A stretch of DNA of 33,217 bases from Pseudomonadota bacterium (lineage in GTDB: Bacteria; Pseudomonadota; Alphaproteobacteria; Acetobacterales; Acetobacteraceae), in the NCBI GenBank assembly GCA_018971725.1, contig JAGXAE010000009.1, forward strand, positions 1-33,217, written 5' to 3'. The translations under genes were made by a program, and so were the position numbers. Numbering within the stretch: the first letter of the stretch is position 1; each line of letters opens with the position of its first letter. This document shows positions 8,999-17,291 of this stretch, piece by piece. Below the pieces are notes generated by a model. It worked only from the letters and a program-made list of their open reading frames with translations, did no database searches and was not told the DNA's origin.

Positions 8999-9928
8999 TT
9001 ACAACCCCAAACGACGGCGCAGCTCCTGCCCCGCCCATTCCGTGTCATCCAATGGCGCTGTATCCCACAGCTCCAGCCTTCCGGCAAAATCCCGCACCCG
9101 GCCATCTTGCACCAACGCGTCCATGAAGGCGCCGATACGTGACGATTTCCCCGGTAAGCGCGCCAGAAACACCGGCACGCTGGTGGCCACGGCCTCGGAA
9201 ACCATGGAGACGGAATCCGCCGTGGCGATGATGGCATCGGCACAGGCCAGCATGCCGAAATAGGGGTTCTCGCCCGTGAAATCCCATATCCAGGCACCCA
9301 GCGGCTCCAAGACGGCGCGCAGAATCGCCACCACCTCGGGCGCTGTGCGGCGGGAAGGCGTGATCATCATCCCCGCCCCCTGGCGCATCACATCGGCCAG
9401 TTGGGCGGCCAGCGCTTTCGCCTCCGCCGCCTCGAACCTGTAGCGCCCATTGGAGCCGCCCAGCAGCACTGCCGCCAAGGGCCGGGGCAGATGCGCGAAA
9501 CGCGGCGCCCATATCTCCTTTTCCGCCGCCAGCCGCGCTTGCGTGACGCGATGCAAGGCCGTGCGGGTGACGATCACGTTTGGTCCCTCAATCCCGTCAT
9601 GCCGCCCGGCGAGAATCGCATCGAACCGCGAAAGCGCCATGCGTGGATGCTGGATGGCCACGGCCCTCGCATCCTTGCCACGCAGCGCCGCCGCCACGCG
9701 TGCCCCCGCCCCGCCGGCGCCGATGACCACCGGCGGCAAGGGTAGGGCGAAAAGCGCCGCATCCACCGCCCAGCGCGGGTTGAACCAGAAATTGGTGGGG
9801 ATGTGCCGCCAGAGCGGGCGAAAGCCCAAAGGCAGAAAATTCGGGGCGAACCCCGCCGCCTCGGCCAGACCCAGGGCCTGGGCACGCAGCCCCGCGAGAT
9901 CCGTGCAAATAATGCGCGCTTCAACCAT
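8999..9928 (-). CDS. Mitochondrial fission ELM1 family protein (DUF1022/COG3660-like)
   Basis: LGFRPLWRHIPTNFWFNPRWA, IQHPRMALSRFD, LLGGSNGRYRF, MITPSRRTAPEV, ENPYFGMLACADAIIATADSVSMVSEA. Likely start MVEARIICTDLAG at 9928. Confidence 0.9.
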   Translation of the reverse strand: MVEARIICTDLAGLRAQALGLAEAAGFAPNFLPLGFRPLWRHIPTNFWFNPRWAVDAALFALPLPPVVIGAGGAGARVAAALRGKDARAVAIQHPRMALSRFDAILAGRHDGIEGPNVIVTRTALHRVTQARLAAEKEIWAPRFAHLPRPLAAVLLGGSNGRYRFEAAEAKALAAQLADVMRQGAGMMITPSRRTAPEVVAILRAVLEPLGAWIWDFTGENPYFGMLACADAIIATADSVSMVSEAVATSVPVFLARLPGKSSRIGAFMDALVQDGRVRDFAGRLELWDTAPLDDTEWAGQELRRRLGL

Positions 9929-10010
9929 GTTGCATGCGGCTTTGCGGTGCGCGGCGCGCAACGTCAACCCGGCGGATTGCACGGCACCATGGCTCAGCTA
10001 GAGTGGCGGC

Positions 10011-11000
10011 ATGAGTTCCGGGTCCACGCCTGTACCCTCAATTGCCCCACCGCCGGGGCTGCCGGTGTTTCCGGTGAACATCGCCGCGCCGGATTTGTCG
10101 CCTTATGTGGCGGGCAATACCGGCATTCCCGGATTCACCATCCTGGAGTCCGGGATTGACGGGCCGCATGTGGTACTGGTTTCGTTAATTCATGGCAACG
10201 AATTTGCCGGCGCCATCGCGCTGGCCGAACTGCTTGCGGAAAACTTCAAACCACTCCGGGGAAAACTCACGCTCGGCTTCGCTAACCTCGCCGCCTATAC
10301 GCGGTTCGACCCCGCGAACCCCGTCGCCTCACGTTTTGTGGAAGAGGATTTGAACCGGGTGTGGGACGACTTCACCTTGTTCGGCGTGCGCCGCTCGGCG
10401 GAGCTGGACAGGGCGCGGGAGATAAAGCCGATAATCGACTCGGCTGATATTCTGCTCGACCTGCATTCGATGCTTTGGCCCGCCGACCCCGTGTTGCTAT
10501 GCGGCGCCGGGCCCCGCGGCCGGGCGCTGGGCCTGGCGGTGGGCACACCGGCGCTGGTGGTGGCGGATACGGGGCATGCGGGCGGCAAGCGGCTAATCGA
10601 TTACGGGCGCTTCACCGAGGGCTCGCCGCAGGGTGCGGCCTGCCTGCTGGTGGAAGCCGGGCAGCACTGGCACCAGGAGGCCGTGGAGCAGAGCCGGGCC
10701 ACCATCAGCGCCGTACTGCGCCATGCCGGCATGCTGCACGGCGCCTGCCCCGCGCAAGCAGGCCGCTTCGCCGAGGTGGTACAGCTTGTCACCGCGCGCA
10801 CGAACCGTTTCGTATTCGTGCGAGATTTCCGTGGCGGCGAGATCATTCCCGAGGCGGGCACGCTCATCGCGCATGATGGCGATGAGGAGATCCGCACGCC
10901 GGAGGACAACCTCATCATGGTGATGCCGAGCCTGAAGGTCAGCCATGGCCACACGGCGGTCAGGCTGGCCCGGGCCTGCCCGGTTCAGTCGCCGCGATAG
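10011..11000 (+). CDS. Succinylglutamate desuccinylase/aspartoacylase family zinc hydrolase
   Basis: HGNEFAGAIAL (zinc ligand motif), FVEEDLNRVW and DLHSM. Confidence 0.9.
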   Translation: MSSGSTPVPSIAPPPGLPVFPVNIAAPDLSPYVAGNTGIPGFTILESGIDGPHVVLVSLIHGNEFAGAIALAELLAENFKPLRGKLTLGFANLAAYTRFDPANPVASRFVEEDLNRVWDDFTLFGVRRSAELDRAREIKPIIDSADILLDLHSMLWPADPVLLCGAGPRGRALGLAVGTPALVVADTGHAGGKRLIDYGRFTEGSPQGAACLLVEAGQHWHQEAVEQSRATISAVLRHAGMLHGACPAQAGRFAEVVQLVTARTNRFVFVRDFRGGEIIPEAGTLIAHDGDEEIRTPEDNLIMVMPSLKVSHGHTAVRLARACPVQSPR

Positions 11001-12838
11001 GCGGAAACCGTATCGGCCACGCTATCGGCCACGTTCTCCTTGGTAATAACGCCGCGAATGTCGGCCCCCCTGGGCACCGCCACGCCATCGCGCACCACCA
11101 CCGCCATGATGGCAGCCTTGCTCCAAATGCGGCGGATGACCTCGAAGGCGATGCTGGCCTCACGCACCACAACGAATTGCGGGCTGGCAAGCTCTCCCAA
11201 CGTCAAATCGCGCTCGGTTTCCGCCAACCCCCGCCGCAGCGCCGTGTTGATCCGCAGAACGCCTTTGATGTGGCCATTTTCGGTCACCACCACATAGCGC
11301 ATCTGGCCGGTTTCCTCTTCGGCGCTCAGGAACGCCTCGAATGTGGTATCGGCAGGCAGCACCTGCGCGTTGCGCTCCATCACATCCGCGGCGCGGCGTA
11401 CCAGAAACATATTGGCATGACGGGTTTGGGGTATGGAATGTCCGCGCCCGGCCAGCTTGATGGTGTAGATATTCTCGCCCGAAAGCCGGCGCCGCACGCT
11501 TACCGCCACCGCCACCGCCACGATCATCGGCATCACGATGCTGTAATCGCGCGTCATCTCGAAAATCATCGTCACCGCCGTAATAACCGCTCCGGTGCCG
11601 CCGCCCACCATTGCCGCCATACCCACCATGGCGAAACTCGGCACGTCGATAGGCAGAGGCAGATGCATGGCGCGCAACGCAGCCGCGAAAGCACCGCCAA
11701 TGGCCGCGCCCATGAACAAGGAGGGTGAGAAAATGCCGCCGGAGGAGCCGGAGCCAAGGCTGACGGAGGTGGCGGTGAGCTTGGCCGCGAACAGCAGCAG
11801 CATGAAGCCCGCCAGCGGCAGCAAATGCAGCGGCAACTGCCCGGTGAGAATCGCCTCGATGGTGCCATAGCCAACGCCTTCGACGTAATAATGCCCGAAG
11901 CAAAGCAGAAGCAGATAGAACAGCAGCCCCACCAGAGCCATGCCAGCGGCGTGCCGCGCATAACGGTTGGGGATATGCTCAAAAATATCCTCCGCGAAGT
12001 GCAGGCCGCGGATGAAGCCGGTTGCCGCGACGCCGATGAACACCCCCAGCACCGCGAACAGCAGCAGCGTGACGGCCGCTTCCGGGCTGGTGCCCATCGG
12101 CGCCAAAGGCGGCACCAAAAAGGCCGGCTGATCACCAAAAAACGCGCGCCCGACGAACGTGGCGGCACCCGTGGCCAGCGCCACCGGCAGGAAGGAGGTG
12201 ACGCCGATTTCCGGCATCATCAGCTCAATGGCGAACATCACCCCGCCAATGGGCGTGTTGAAGGTGGCGGCAATGCCCGCCCCGGCGCCAGACGCCACCA
12301 GGATGATGCGCTGCTCGGCCGGCATGCGGATGATCTGCCCCAGCGTGGAGCCGAAGGCCGAGCCGATCTGGATGATCGGCCCCTCGCGCCCTACCGCCGC
12401 ACCCGTACCAATGGCAACCGCCGAGGCCACGGATTTAACCGCAGCCACCACCGGGCGGATGATGCCGTTTTTGTAGAAGATGGAATCCATCACCTCCGGC
12501 ACGCCATGCCCGCGCGCTTCCGGCGCGAAGTTCACAACGAGAAAAGTAACGATGAGCCCGCCAATGACCGGCGCGAGAATAATGCCAACACCCCAGGGCG
12601 AAGCCGGGGTGAAATGGTTGGCGTCATAACGCCAATTGAACTGACCCAGAAACGCGATGTTGTGGATGAGGCCGATGAGGGCGCGAAAGGCCGCCGCGCC
12701 AGCGCCTGTGAAAATCCCTAGTCCCAGCGCCAGAAGCGACAAGTTGACGAGGCCCAGCCCCCCCCCCCGCGGTATGCCCGCTTCCGCATGCGCGGCTACA
12801 GGAGAAGGAAGAACGTTTCCAGCGTTTTTGTTTTCCAT
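10985..12838 (-). CDS. ClC-type chloride channel/antiporter with C-terminal tandem CBS domains
   Basis: 617 aa; GREGPIIQIGSAFGS (gating Glu), FNTPIGGVMFAIE, GSGSSGGIFSPSLFMGA and two C-terminal CBS-like repeats. Confidence 0.93.
   Translation of the reverse strand: MENKNAGNVLPSPVAAHAEAGIPRGGGLGLVNLSLLALGLGIFTGAGAAAFRALIGLIHNIAFLGQFNWRYDANHFTPASPWGVGIILAPVIGGLIVTFLVVNFAPEARGHGVPEVMDSIFYKNGIIRPVVAAVKSVASAVAIGTGAAVGREGPIIQIGSAFGSTLGQIIRMPAEQRIILVASGAGAGIAATFNTPIGGVMFAIELMMPEIGVTSFLPVALATGAATFVGRAFFGDQPAFLVPPLAPMGTSPEAAVTLLLFAVLGVFIGVAATGFIRGLHFAEDIFEHIPNRYARHAAGMALVGLLFYLLLLCFGHYYVEGVGYGTIEAILTGQLPLHLLPLAGFMLLLFAAKLTATSVSLGSGSSGGIFSPSLFMGAAIGGAFAAALRAMHLPLPIDVPSFAMVGMAAMVGGGTGAVITAVTMIFEMTRDYSIVMPMIVAVAVAVSVRRRLSGENIYTIKLAGRGHSIPQTRHANMFLVRRAADVMERNAQVLPADTTFEAFLSAEEETGQMRYVVVTENGHIKGVLRINTALRRGLAETERDLTLGELASPQFVVVREASIAFEVIRRIWSKAAIMAVVVRDGVAVPRGADIRGVITKENVADSVADTVSAYRGD
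12758..12768. repeat. C11/G11 homopolymer inside the ClC coding sequence
   Basis: Read directly as CAGCCCCCCCCCCCGCGG; encodes (R)GGG near codons 24-27 on the minus strand. Confidence 0.95.
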
Positions 12839-12920
12839 GGGCCGGCATATTCACCCCCGATTCGAAAAACCGCAACCGCAACGTGCCCACTAAGCACGGC
12901 GCCGCACCATCATGTGGATT

Positions 12921-13016
12921 AATCTGAAATCATCGCACTCCCCTCAATTATTTAGAGGGCGATTCAGATTTCAGCTTCGCTCGTAGGCGCGCGAACCTGA
13001 AATCATCGCACTCTAG
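12921..13016 (+). repeat. Copy A of a dispersed hairpin repeat ending in CTCTAG
   Basis: Shares TTAGAGGGCGATTCAGA, a hairpin, and a TCATCGC(A/G)CTCTAG end with copy B. Contains a 17-nt direct repeat CTGAAATCATCGCACTC at 12924-12940 and 12997-13013. Confidence 0.88.
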
Positions 13017-13831
13017 CGCAAAAGCGCGTCCGCCAGAGCGTTCCAGCTCGCCTCATCCGGCGCCAGCAAGAGCCCGCCATCCGTCATCGAGGGGCGGTAA
13101 GCGGACCCATCGTAATGCCGCGCATAACCGCCCGCCTCGCGGTGCAGCAACACACCCGCCGCATGGTCCCAGGGCAGCAATTTGCGGAACATCTGCACAT
13201 GGCAATGCCCGGCCGCCAGCATACGGTATTGGTGCGCGGCGCAGCGGTAATCTGTCACCGCGGCCAGCTTGTCGAGCCGCTGGAGCACGTGGGAGCGCAG
13301 CGGTTCTTGCAAGAACCGCCAGGACATGGAGCCCACCATTCCGCTCACCGGCACGGGTGCTGCCACCTGCATGCGGCGGCGCGTGCCATCGGCGGCAACA
13401 AGCCAGGCGCCCTGCCCCTTCAGCGCAACGGCGCAATCATCGCCGAAGGGGTCGTAGATGAAGCCGGCCAGAATCTCATCCGCCTCCACCAATGCGGCCA
13501 TCACGCCGAACAATGGCAGCTCGGCGGCAAAATTCGCGGTGCCGTCAATCGGGTCCAGGATCCACACGCGGCCCGGTTCAAGCAGCCGCTCGAGGCGCGC
13601 GGCGCCGCTCGCCACCGCCTCCTCGCCGATCACGTCATCGCCGGGGAACAGTTTGTGCAACCCCGCCTTCAAAGCTTTTTCCGCCGCCTCGTCGGCGATG
13701 GTCACCGGGTCCAGCGGCCCAGCTTTGGTGCGCACATCCTCCGGTGCCAGCTTCTTGAACCGGCTGAGAATCTCGGTCTTCGCCACATGGCGCAGCAGGC
13801 CGATGACGGCTTCCGCCTCACAATTGTTCAC
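13013..13831 (-). CDS. Inositol monophosphatase family protein
   Basis: GTG start (MNNCEAEAVIG); VTIADEAAEKAL, GEEAVASG, WILDPIDGTANFA and WDHAAGVLLHREAGG motifs. GTGA overlap with hflX. Confidence 0.92.
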   Translation of the reverse strand: MNNCEAEAVIGLLRHVAKTEILSRFKKLAPEDVRTKAGPLDPVTIADEAAEKALKAGLHKLFPGDDVIGEEAVASGAARLERLLEPGRVWILDPIDGTANFAAELPLFGVMAALVEADEILAGFIYDPFGDDCAVALKGQGAWLVAADGTRRRMQVAAPVPVSGMVGSMSWRFLQEPLRSHVLQRLDKLAAVTDYRCAAHQYRMLAAGHCHVQMFRKLLPWDHAAGVLLHREAGGYARHYDGSAYRPSMTDGGLLLAPDEASWNALADALLR

Positions 13832-15108
13832 AGAGCTTCAAACCTCGCCTTATCGGCGGCGGAAAGCCGGACCTCGACCCGCACAAGCGTCTCGCCATCT
13901 TCGCGGGTCAGCACCTCGCCATGGCGGTAGAGCCAGGCGATCCGCGCGCCATCGGAAACCGGCACCTCCAGCGTGAACACCTCCAACGCGGCGGCAAGGC
14001 GCTCGTCTATTTCAGCGAGCAGGCGTGGCAGCCCCTCGCCGGTGAGGGCGGAGACCGCGATGCCTTCGCCCTGCACCACATGCGAGATGCCGCCCAGCAC
14101 ATCCGCCTTGTTCAAAACCTCCAGCGTGCGGGCGGGCCAACCTTCATCCACCGCGCCATCCTTGGCCATGCGATCCAGCACATTGCGCACATCCTTGGCC
14201 TGCGCCTCGGTGTCCGGGTGGGAAACATCCCGCACATGCAACAACAGGTCCGCCTCCGCCACTTCCTCCAGCGTGGCGCGGAAGGCGGCCACAAGCTCGG
14301 TCGGCAGTTCGGAGATGAAGCCCACAGTGTCCGAGAGGATGATGTTGCGGCCGGATGGCAGGGTGAGCCCGCGCATGGTGGGGTCGAGCGTCGCGAAAAG
14401 CTGATCCTCGGCCATCACCGTTGCCCCGGTGAGCGCGTTGAATAGGGTCGATTTACCCGCATTGGTGTAGCCCACCAACGCCACGATCGGGTACGGCACC
14501 TTCTTGCGCGCGCCGCGATGCAGCCCGCGGGTACGGCGCACATCCTCAAGCTCGGCCTTCAGCCGCACAATCCGGTCACCGATCAAGCGCCTGTCGGCCT
14601 CGATCTGCGTCTCGCCCGGGCCGCCGAGGAAGCCGAAGCCACCGCGCTGGCGCTCCAAGTGGGTCCAGGATCGCACAAGCCGCGAACGCTGATATTCCAG
14701 ATGCGCCAGCTCCACCTGCAAGGCGCCTTCACGCGTACGGGCGCGTTCACCGAAAATGTCGAGGATCAGCCCGGTGCGGTCGATTACCTTCGCGCCCCAG
14801 GCTTTTTCCAGGTTGCGCTGCTGTACGGGCGTGAGGGTGGCGTCCACCACCACCACATCAACCATGGCATCCCGCAGGGCGGCACCCGCCATTTCCACCT
14901 GTCCACGGCCCAGCAAGGTGGCGGGGGTCAGGCTGCGGAGCTGGAACACATGCTCGTACACGATGACAAGCCCGATGGACGCGGCAAGCCCCACCGCCTC
15001 GGCCAGCCGCGCCTCGGCGGAACGGCTTTGCCCAGCCGCGAAGGCGGCCTGCTTATCCCACGGTAGAACTATGGCGGCCCGGCTTGGCGGGGGCGCGGTC
15101 TCCTTCAT
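13828..15108 (-). CDS. hflX: GTPase HflX
   Basis: GYTNAGKSTLFNALTGA, DTVGFISELPTELVAAFRATLEEV; located directly downstream of hfq. Confidence 0.96.
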   Translation of the reverse strand: MKETAPPPSRAAIVLPWDKQAAFAAGQSRSAEARLAEAVGLAASIGLVIVYEHVFQLRSLTPATLLGRGQVEMAGAALRDAMVDVVVVDATLTPVQQRNLEKAWGAKVIDRTGLILDIFGERARTREGALQVELAHLEYQRSRLVRSWTHLERQRGGFGFLGGPGETQIEADRRLIGDRIVRLKAELEDVRRTRGLHRGARKKVPYPIVALVGYTNAGKSTLFNALTGATVMAEDQLFATLDPTMRGLTLPSGRNIILSDTVGFISELPTELVAAFRATLEEVAEADLLLHVRDVSHPDTEAQAKDVRNVLDRMAKDGAVDEGWPARTLEVLNKADVLGGISHVVQGEGIAVSALTGEGLPRLLAEIDERLAAALEVFTLEVPVSDGARIAWLYRHGEVLTREDGETLVRVEVRLSAADKARFEAL

Positions 15109-15124
15109 CCCGCCATCCCGCGCA

Positions 15125-15454
15125 TCAATCCTCGGCTTCCGGGTCGTATTGCGGCTCTGGCGCGCGATTCAGCTTCAGCGTGCCCGGACCACCCTCGGCG
15201 GTTGGCGCGGCGCCTTCGGCGCGGCCACCCTCGAACAGCATGATCGGCGCGCCGGGCATAACGGTGCTGATGGCGTGTTTATAGACCAGCTGGGTGTGGC
15301 CATCCCGGCGCAGCAGCACCGAGAAATTGTCGAACCAGGTAATGACGCCCTGCAACTTCACGCCATTGACCAGGAACACCGTGACCGGCGTCTTGCTCTT
15401 GCGCACATGGTTCAGAAACACGTCCTGCACATTTTGCGATTTTTCGTTTGCCAC
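15125..15454 (-). CDS. hfq: RNA chaperone Hfq with an acidic/proline-rich C-terminal tail
   Basis: GTG start; [61 protein letters not shown] is diagnostic. Confidence 0.97.
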   Translation of the reverse strand: MANEKSQNVQDVFLNHVRKSKTPVTVFLVNGVKLQGVITWFDNFSVLLRRDGHTQLVYKHAISTVMPGAPIMLFEGGRAEGAAPTAEGGPGTLKLNRAPEPQYDPEAED

Positions 15455-15478
15455 GGCGGCATACCCCTTATGTTTTTG

Positions 15479-15498
15479 TCGCCCGCATTTTCGGGCGA
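15479..15498 (-). promoter_or_regulatory. Hairpin in the predicted hfq 5' leader
   Basis: Perfect 7-bp stem TCGCCCG-CATTTT-CGGGCGA about 25 nt upstream of the hfq GTG, with no U tract on either strand. Confidence 0.45.
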
Positions 15499-15562
15499 GT
15501 GATCAATCCGTTGTAAAAAAGCTCAAGTTAAGCGGCTGCGTGGCGCATACCGCTGAGTTTTA

Positions 15563-15590
15563 AGTATAGCGAGATTGTGCAACGCGACAA
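15563..15590 (-). promoter_or_regulatory. Putative sigma70-type promoter of hfq
   Basis: Minus strand TTGTCG-N16-TATACT upstream of hfq. Confidence 0.45.
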
Positions 15591-15661
15591 CACCACTTAC
15601 CGGACTTGCCAGCATGGGGCTTTTCCCGCAATTCATGCCGGATACCGGAGTCCGCCATAAA

Positions 15662-16099
15662 ATGGCCGTAAACGCCCAGCCAGACGCCCTGCCCGCGGAG
15701 CCTACCCAGGCCAAGCGCTTCGGCAAAACCCGCGCCGCGCAATCCAGCGCCACGCTGGAGGATTATGCCGAGCTGATCGACGATCTGCACGCGGGCGCAG
15801 GCGGGGCGCGGCCCACGGAGATCGCCCGCCGCCTTGGCGTTTCCCACGCCACGGCCATCAAGACCATCGGCCGCCTGAAACGTGCGGGGCTGGCGACATC
15901 GGTGCCTTATCATGGCGTGTCACTCACCGAGGCGGGACGGCAGCTGGCCGCGGCCAGCCGCGAGCGCCACCGCGTGGTGGTGGAGCTGCTCGTCGCCATT
16001 GGCGTGCCGCGCGAGGCGGCGGAGGAGGATGCCGAGGGAATCGAGCATTACATCTCGCCCGTTACCCTCGCCGCGTTTCGCGCCTTTCTAAAGCGCTAG
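15662..16099 (+). CDS. mntR: Manganese-responsive DtxR-family regulator MntR
   Basis: LEDYAELIDDL, helix-turn-helix PTEIARRLGVSHATAIKTIGRLKRAGL, RERHRVVVELL and EDAEGIEHYIS. Start uncertain (ATG 15614 or 15662; the listed ORF begins with TTG at 15575). Confidence 0.88.
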   Translation: MAVNAQPDALPAEPTQAKRFGKTRAAQSSATLEDYAELIDDLHAGAGGARPTEIARRLGVSHATAIKTIGRLKRAGLATSVPYHGVSLTEAGRQLAAASRERHRVVVELLVAIGVPREAAEEDAEGIEHYISPVTLAAFRAFLKR

Positions 16100-16236
16100 A
16101 GCCGGATGACATGAGATCGAATCGCCCTGGCGATCGCTCTCATGTCTGAATCCGTCTCTGAACCAATGAATTAGAGGGCGATTCAGACTTCAGTTCCGCT
16201 CGCAAAGCGAGCGAACCTGAAGTCATCGCGCTCTAG
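16096..16236 (+). repeat. Copy B of the dispersed repeat, CTAG at both ends, two hairpins, between convergent mntR and the lpxR-like gene
   Basis: CTAGAGCC...GCGCTCTAG; hairpin 1 at 16104-16153, hairpin 2 at 16186-16224 (16 of 18 positions paired, AAA loop). Confidence 0.9.
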
Positions 16237-17237
16237 AACCTTACCGAGAGCGCCACCGAGCCGTATTGGAAGGCCGGAGCGGAATGATGGAATTCGGGGG
16301 TCTCGAAGGTTTCCACCGCCGATATGCGCACGCCGCGATAGATAACCGCCGCGCCGAACTCCAGATCGCCCTGCAAATGCGTCAGCCCGGTGCCCCGGCT
16401 GGAACGGAAATCATTACCCTGGATCAGCATGTCGTGCGCCACGAAGCGCCCCAGCGCGCCGCCGAACACATACCAGACAAATGGCCGCGTGGGAGTGTAC
16501 GCATCCATGCCGGAAAGCTGCGGCTGCATCACCGCCGGGCCAAAATCTGAATCCAACCCCTGGCCGAAGCGCACAATGCCCCCGGTCTGCGCGTAAATCT
16601 CGGTATTGCCCACCTGCCCGGTGATCTGCGGCAGCACCTGCACGCCGATGGGGCCGAAATCCGCCACATCCTCGCGCCAGATGCGGCCGCCGTATAAATC
16701 CAGCGTCGGCTCGTTATGCAACTGGTAGTGCCAGCCTTTGTTGGGGGTTTGCCCAATGACCTCGTGAAACCCGTTCTGCACGGATTGCCCAAGCGCCGCC
16801 GGCCCAACAATACCAACCGCCAGGCCCAGAATCGAACGCGTTTCGGTCGTGTCCTGAATCAGGCTGAGCCTTGTGGATAGCTGCCCGGCATAGGGGCGGT
16901 CCTGCGGATTGGGGTTGTAAGCCTGGGTGTTGGACGGGGTAAATATCTGCTGCTGGAGATCGATCTCCAGCCTCTGCGTGCCCTCACCGAACAGGCCATG
17001 GCCGAAATTTGCGATGAACCCTGGCACCCAGCCGGTTGGCCCCACATAACCCAGCCGCTCGCCGGAGGTGTAAAGCTCATCCGTGCTCGGAATCGAGAGC
17101 GCGTCGTTCTCAAGCTGAATGGTGACGATGCTGTGCGGATCGTCAGGCGGCACAGCGGCCAAGGCTGGCTTGGCGAGGCAAACAGACACAGCCACACCCA
17201 ACGCGGCAAGAGAAATGGCGGTCGCGTATTTTTTCAC
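16233..17237 (-). CDS. LpxR-like outer-membrane lipid A deacylase (DUF2219)
   Basis: Signal peptide (GTG)KKYATAISLAALGVAVSVCLAKPALA; QLENDAL, LYTSGERLGYVGP, FHEVIGQTPNKGWHYQLHNEPTLDLYGGR; terminal F typical of outer-membrane barrels. The ORF extends to 17291, but the GTG at 17237 fits the signal peptide better. Confidence 0.85.
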   Translation of the reverse strand: MKKYATAISLAALGVAVSVCLAKPALAAVPPDDPHSIVTIQLENDALSIPSTDELYTSGERLGYVGPTGWVPGFIANFGHGLFGEGTQRLEIDLQQQIFTPSNTQAYNPNPQDRPYAGQLSTRLSLIQDTTETRSILGLAVGIVGPAALGQSVQNGFHEVIGQTPNKGWHYQLHNEPTLDLYGGRIWREDVADFGPIGVQVLPQITGQVGNTEIYAQTGGIVRFGQGLDSDFGPAVMQPQLSGMDAYTPTRPFVWYVFGGALGRFVAHDMLIQGNDFRSSRGTGLTHLQGDLEFGAAVIYRGVRISAVETFETPEFHHSAPAFQYGSVALSVRF

Positions 17238-17291
17238 TAGGATTAAACCTTTGCGGGCGTGGCGGTCAGCACGCTGCAAGATGTGACCCAA

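Noticed and set aside
8995-9297. N-terminal extension of the 729-aa ORF
   Set aside because: Overlaps the ELM1-family gene in another frame; the ATG at 8994 gives a natural coupled start.
12850-12880. TTCGAATC motif resembling a tRNA T-loop
   Set aside because: No acceptor or anticodon stems can be built around it.
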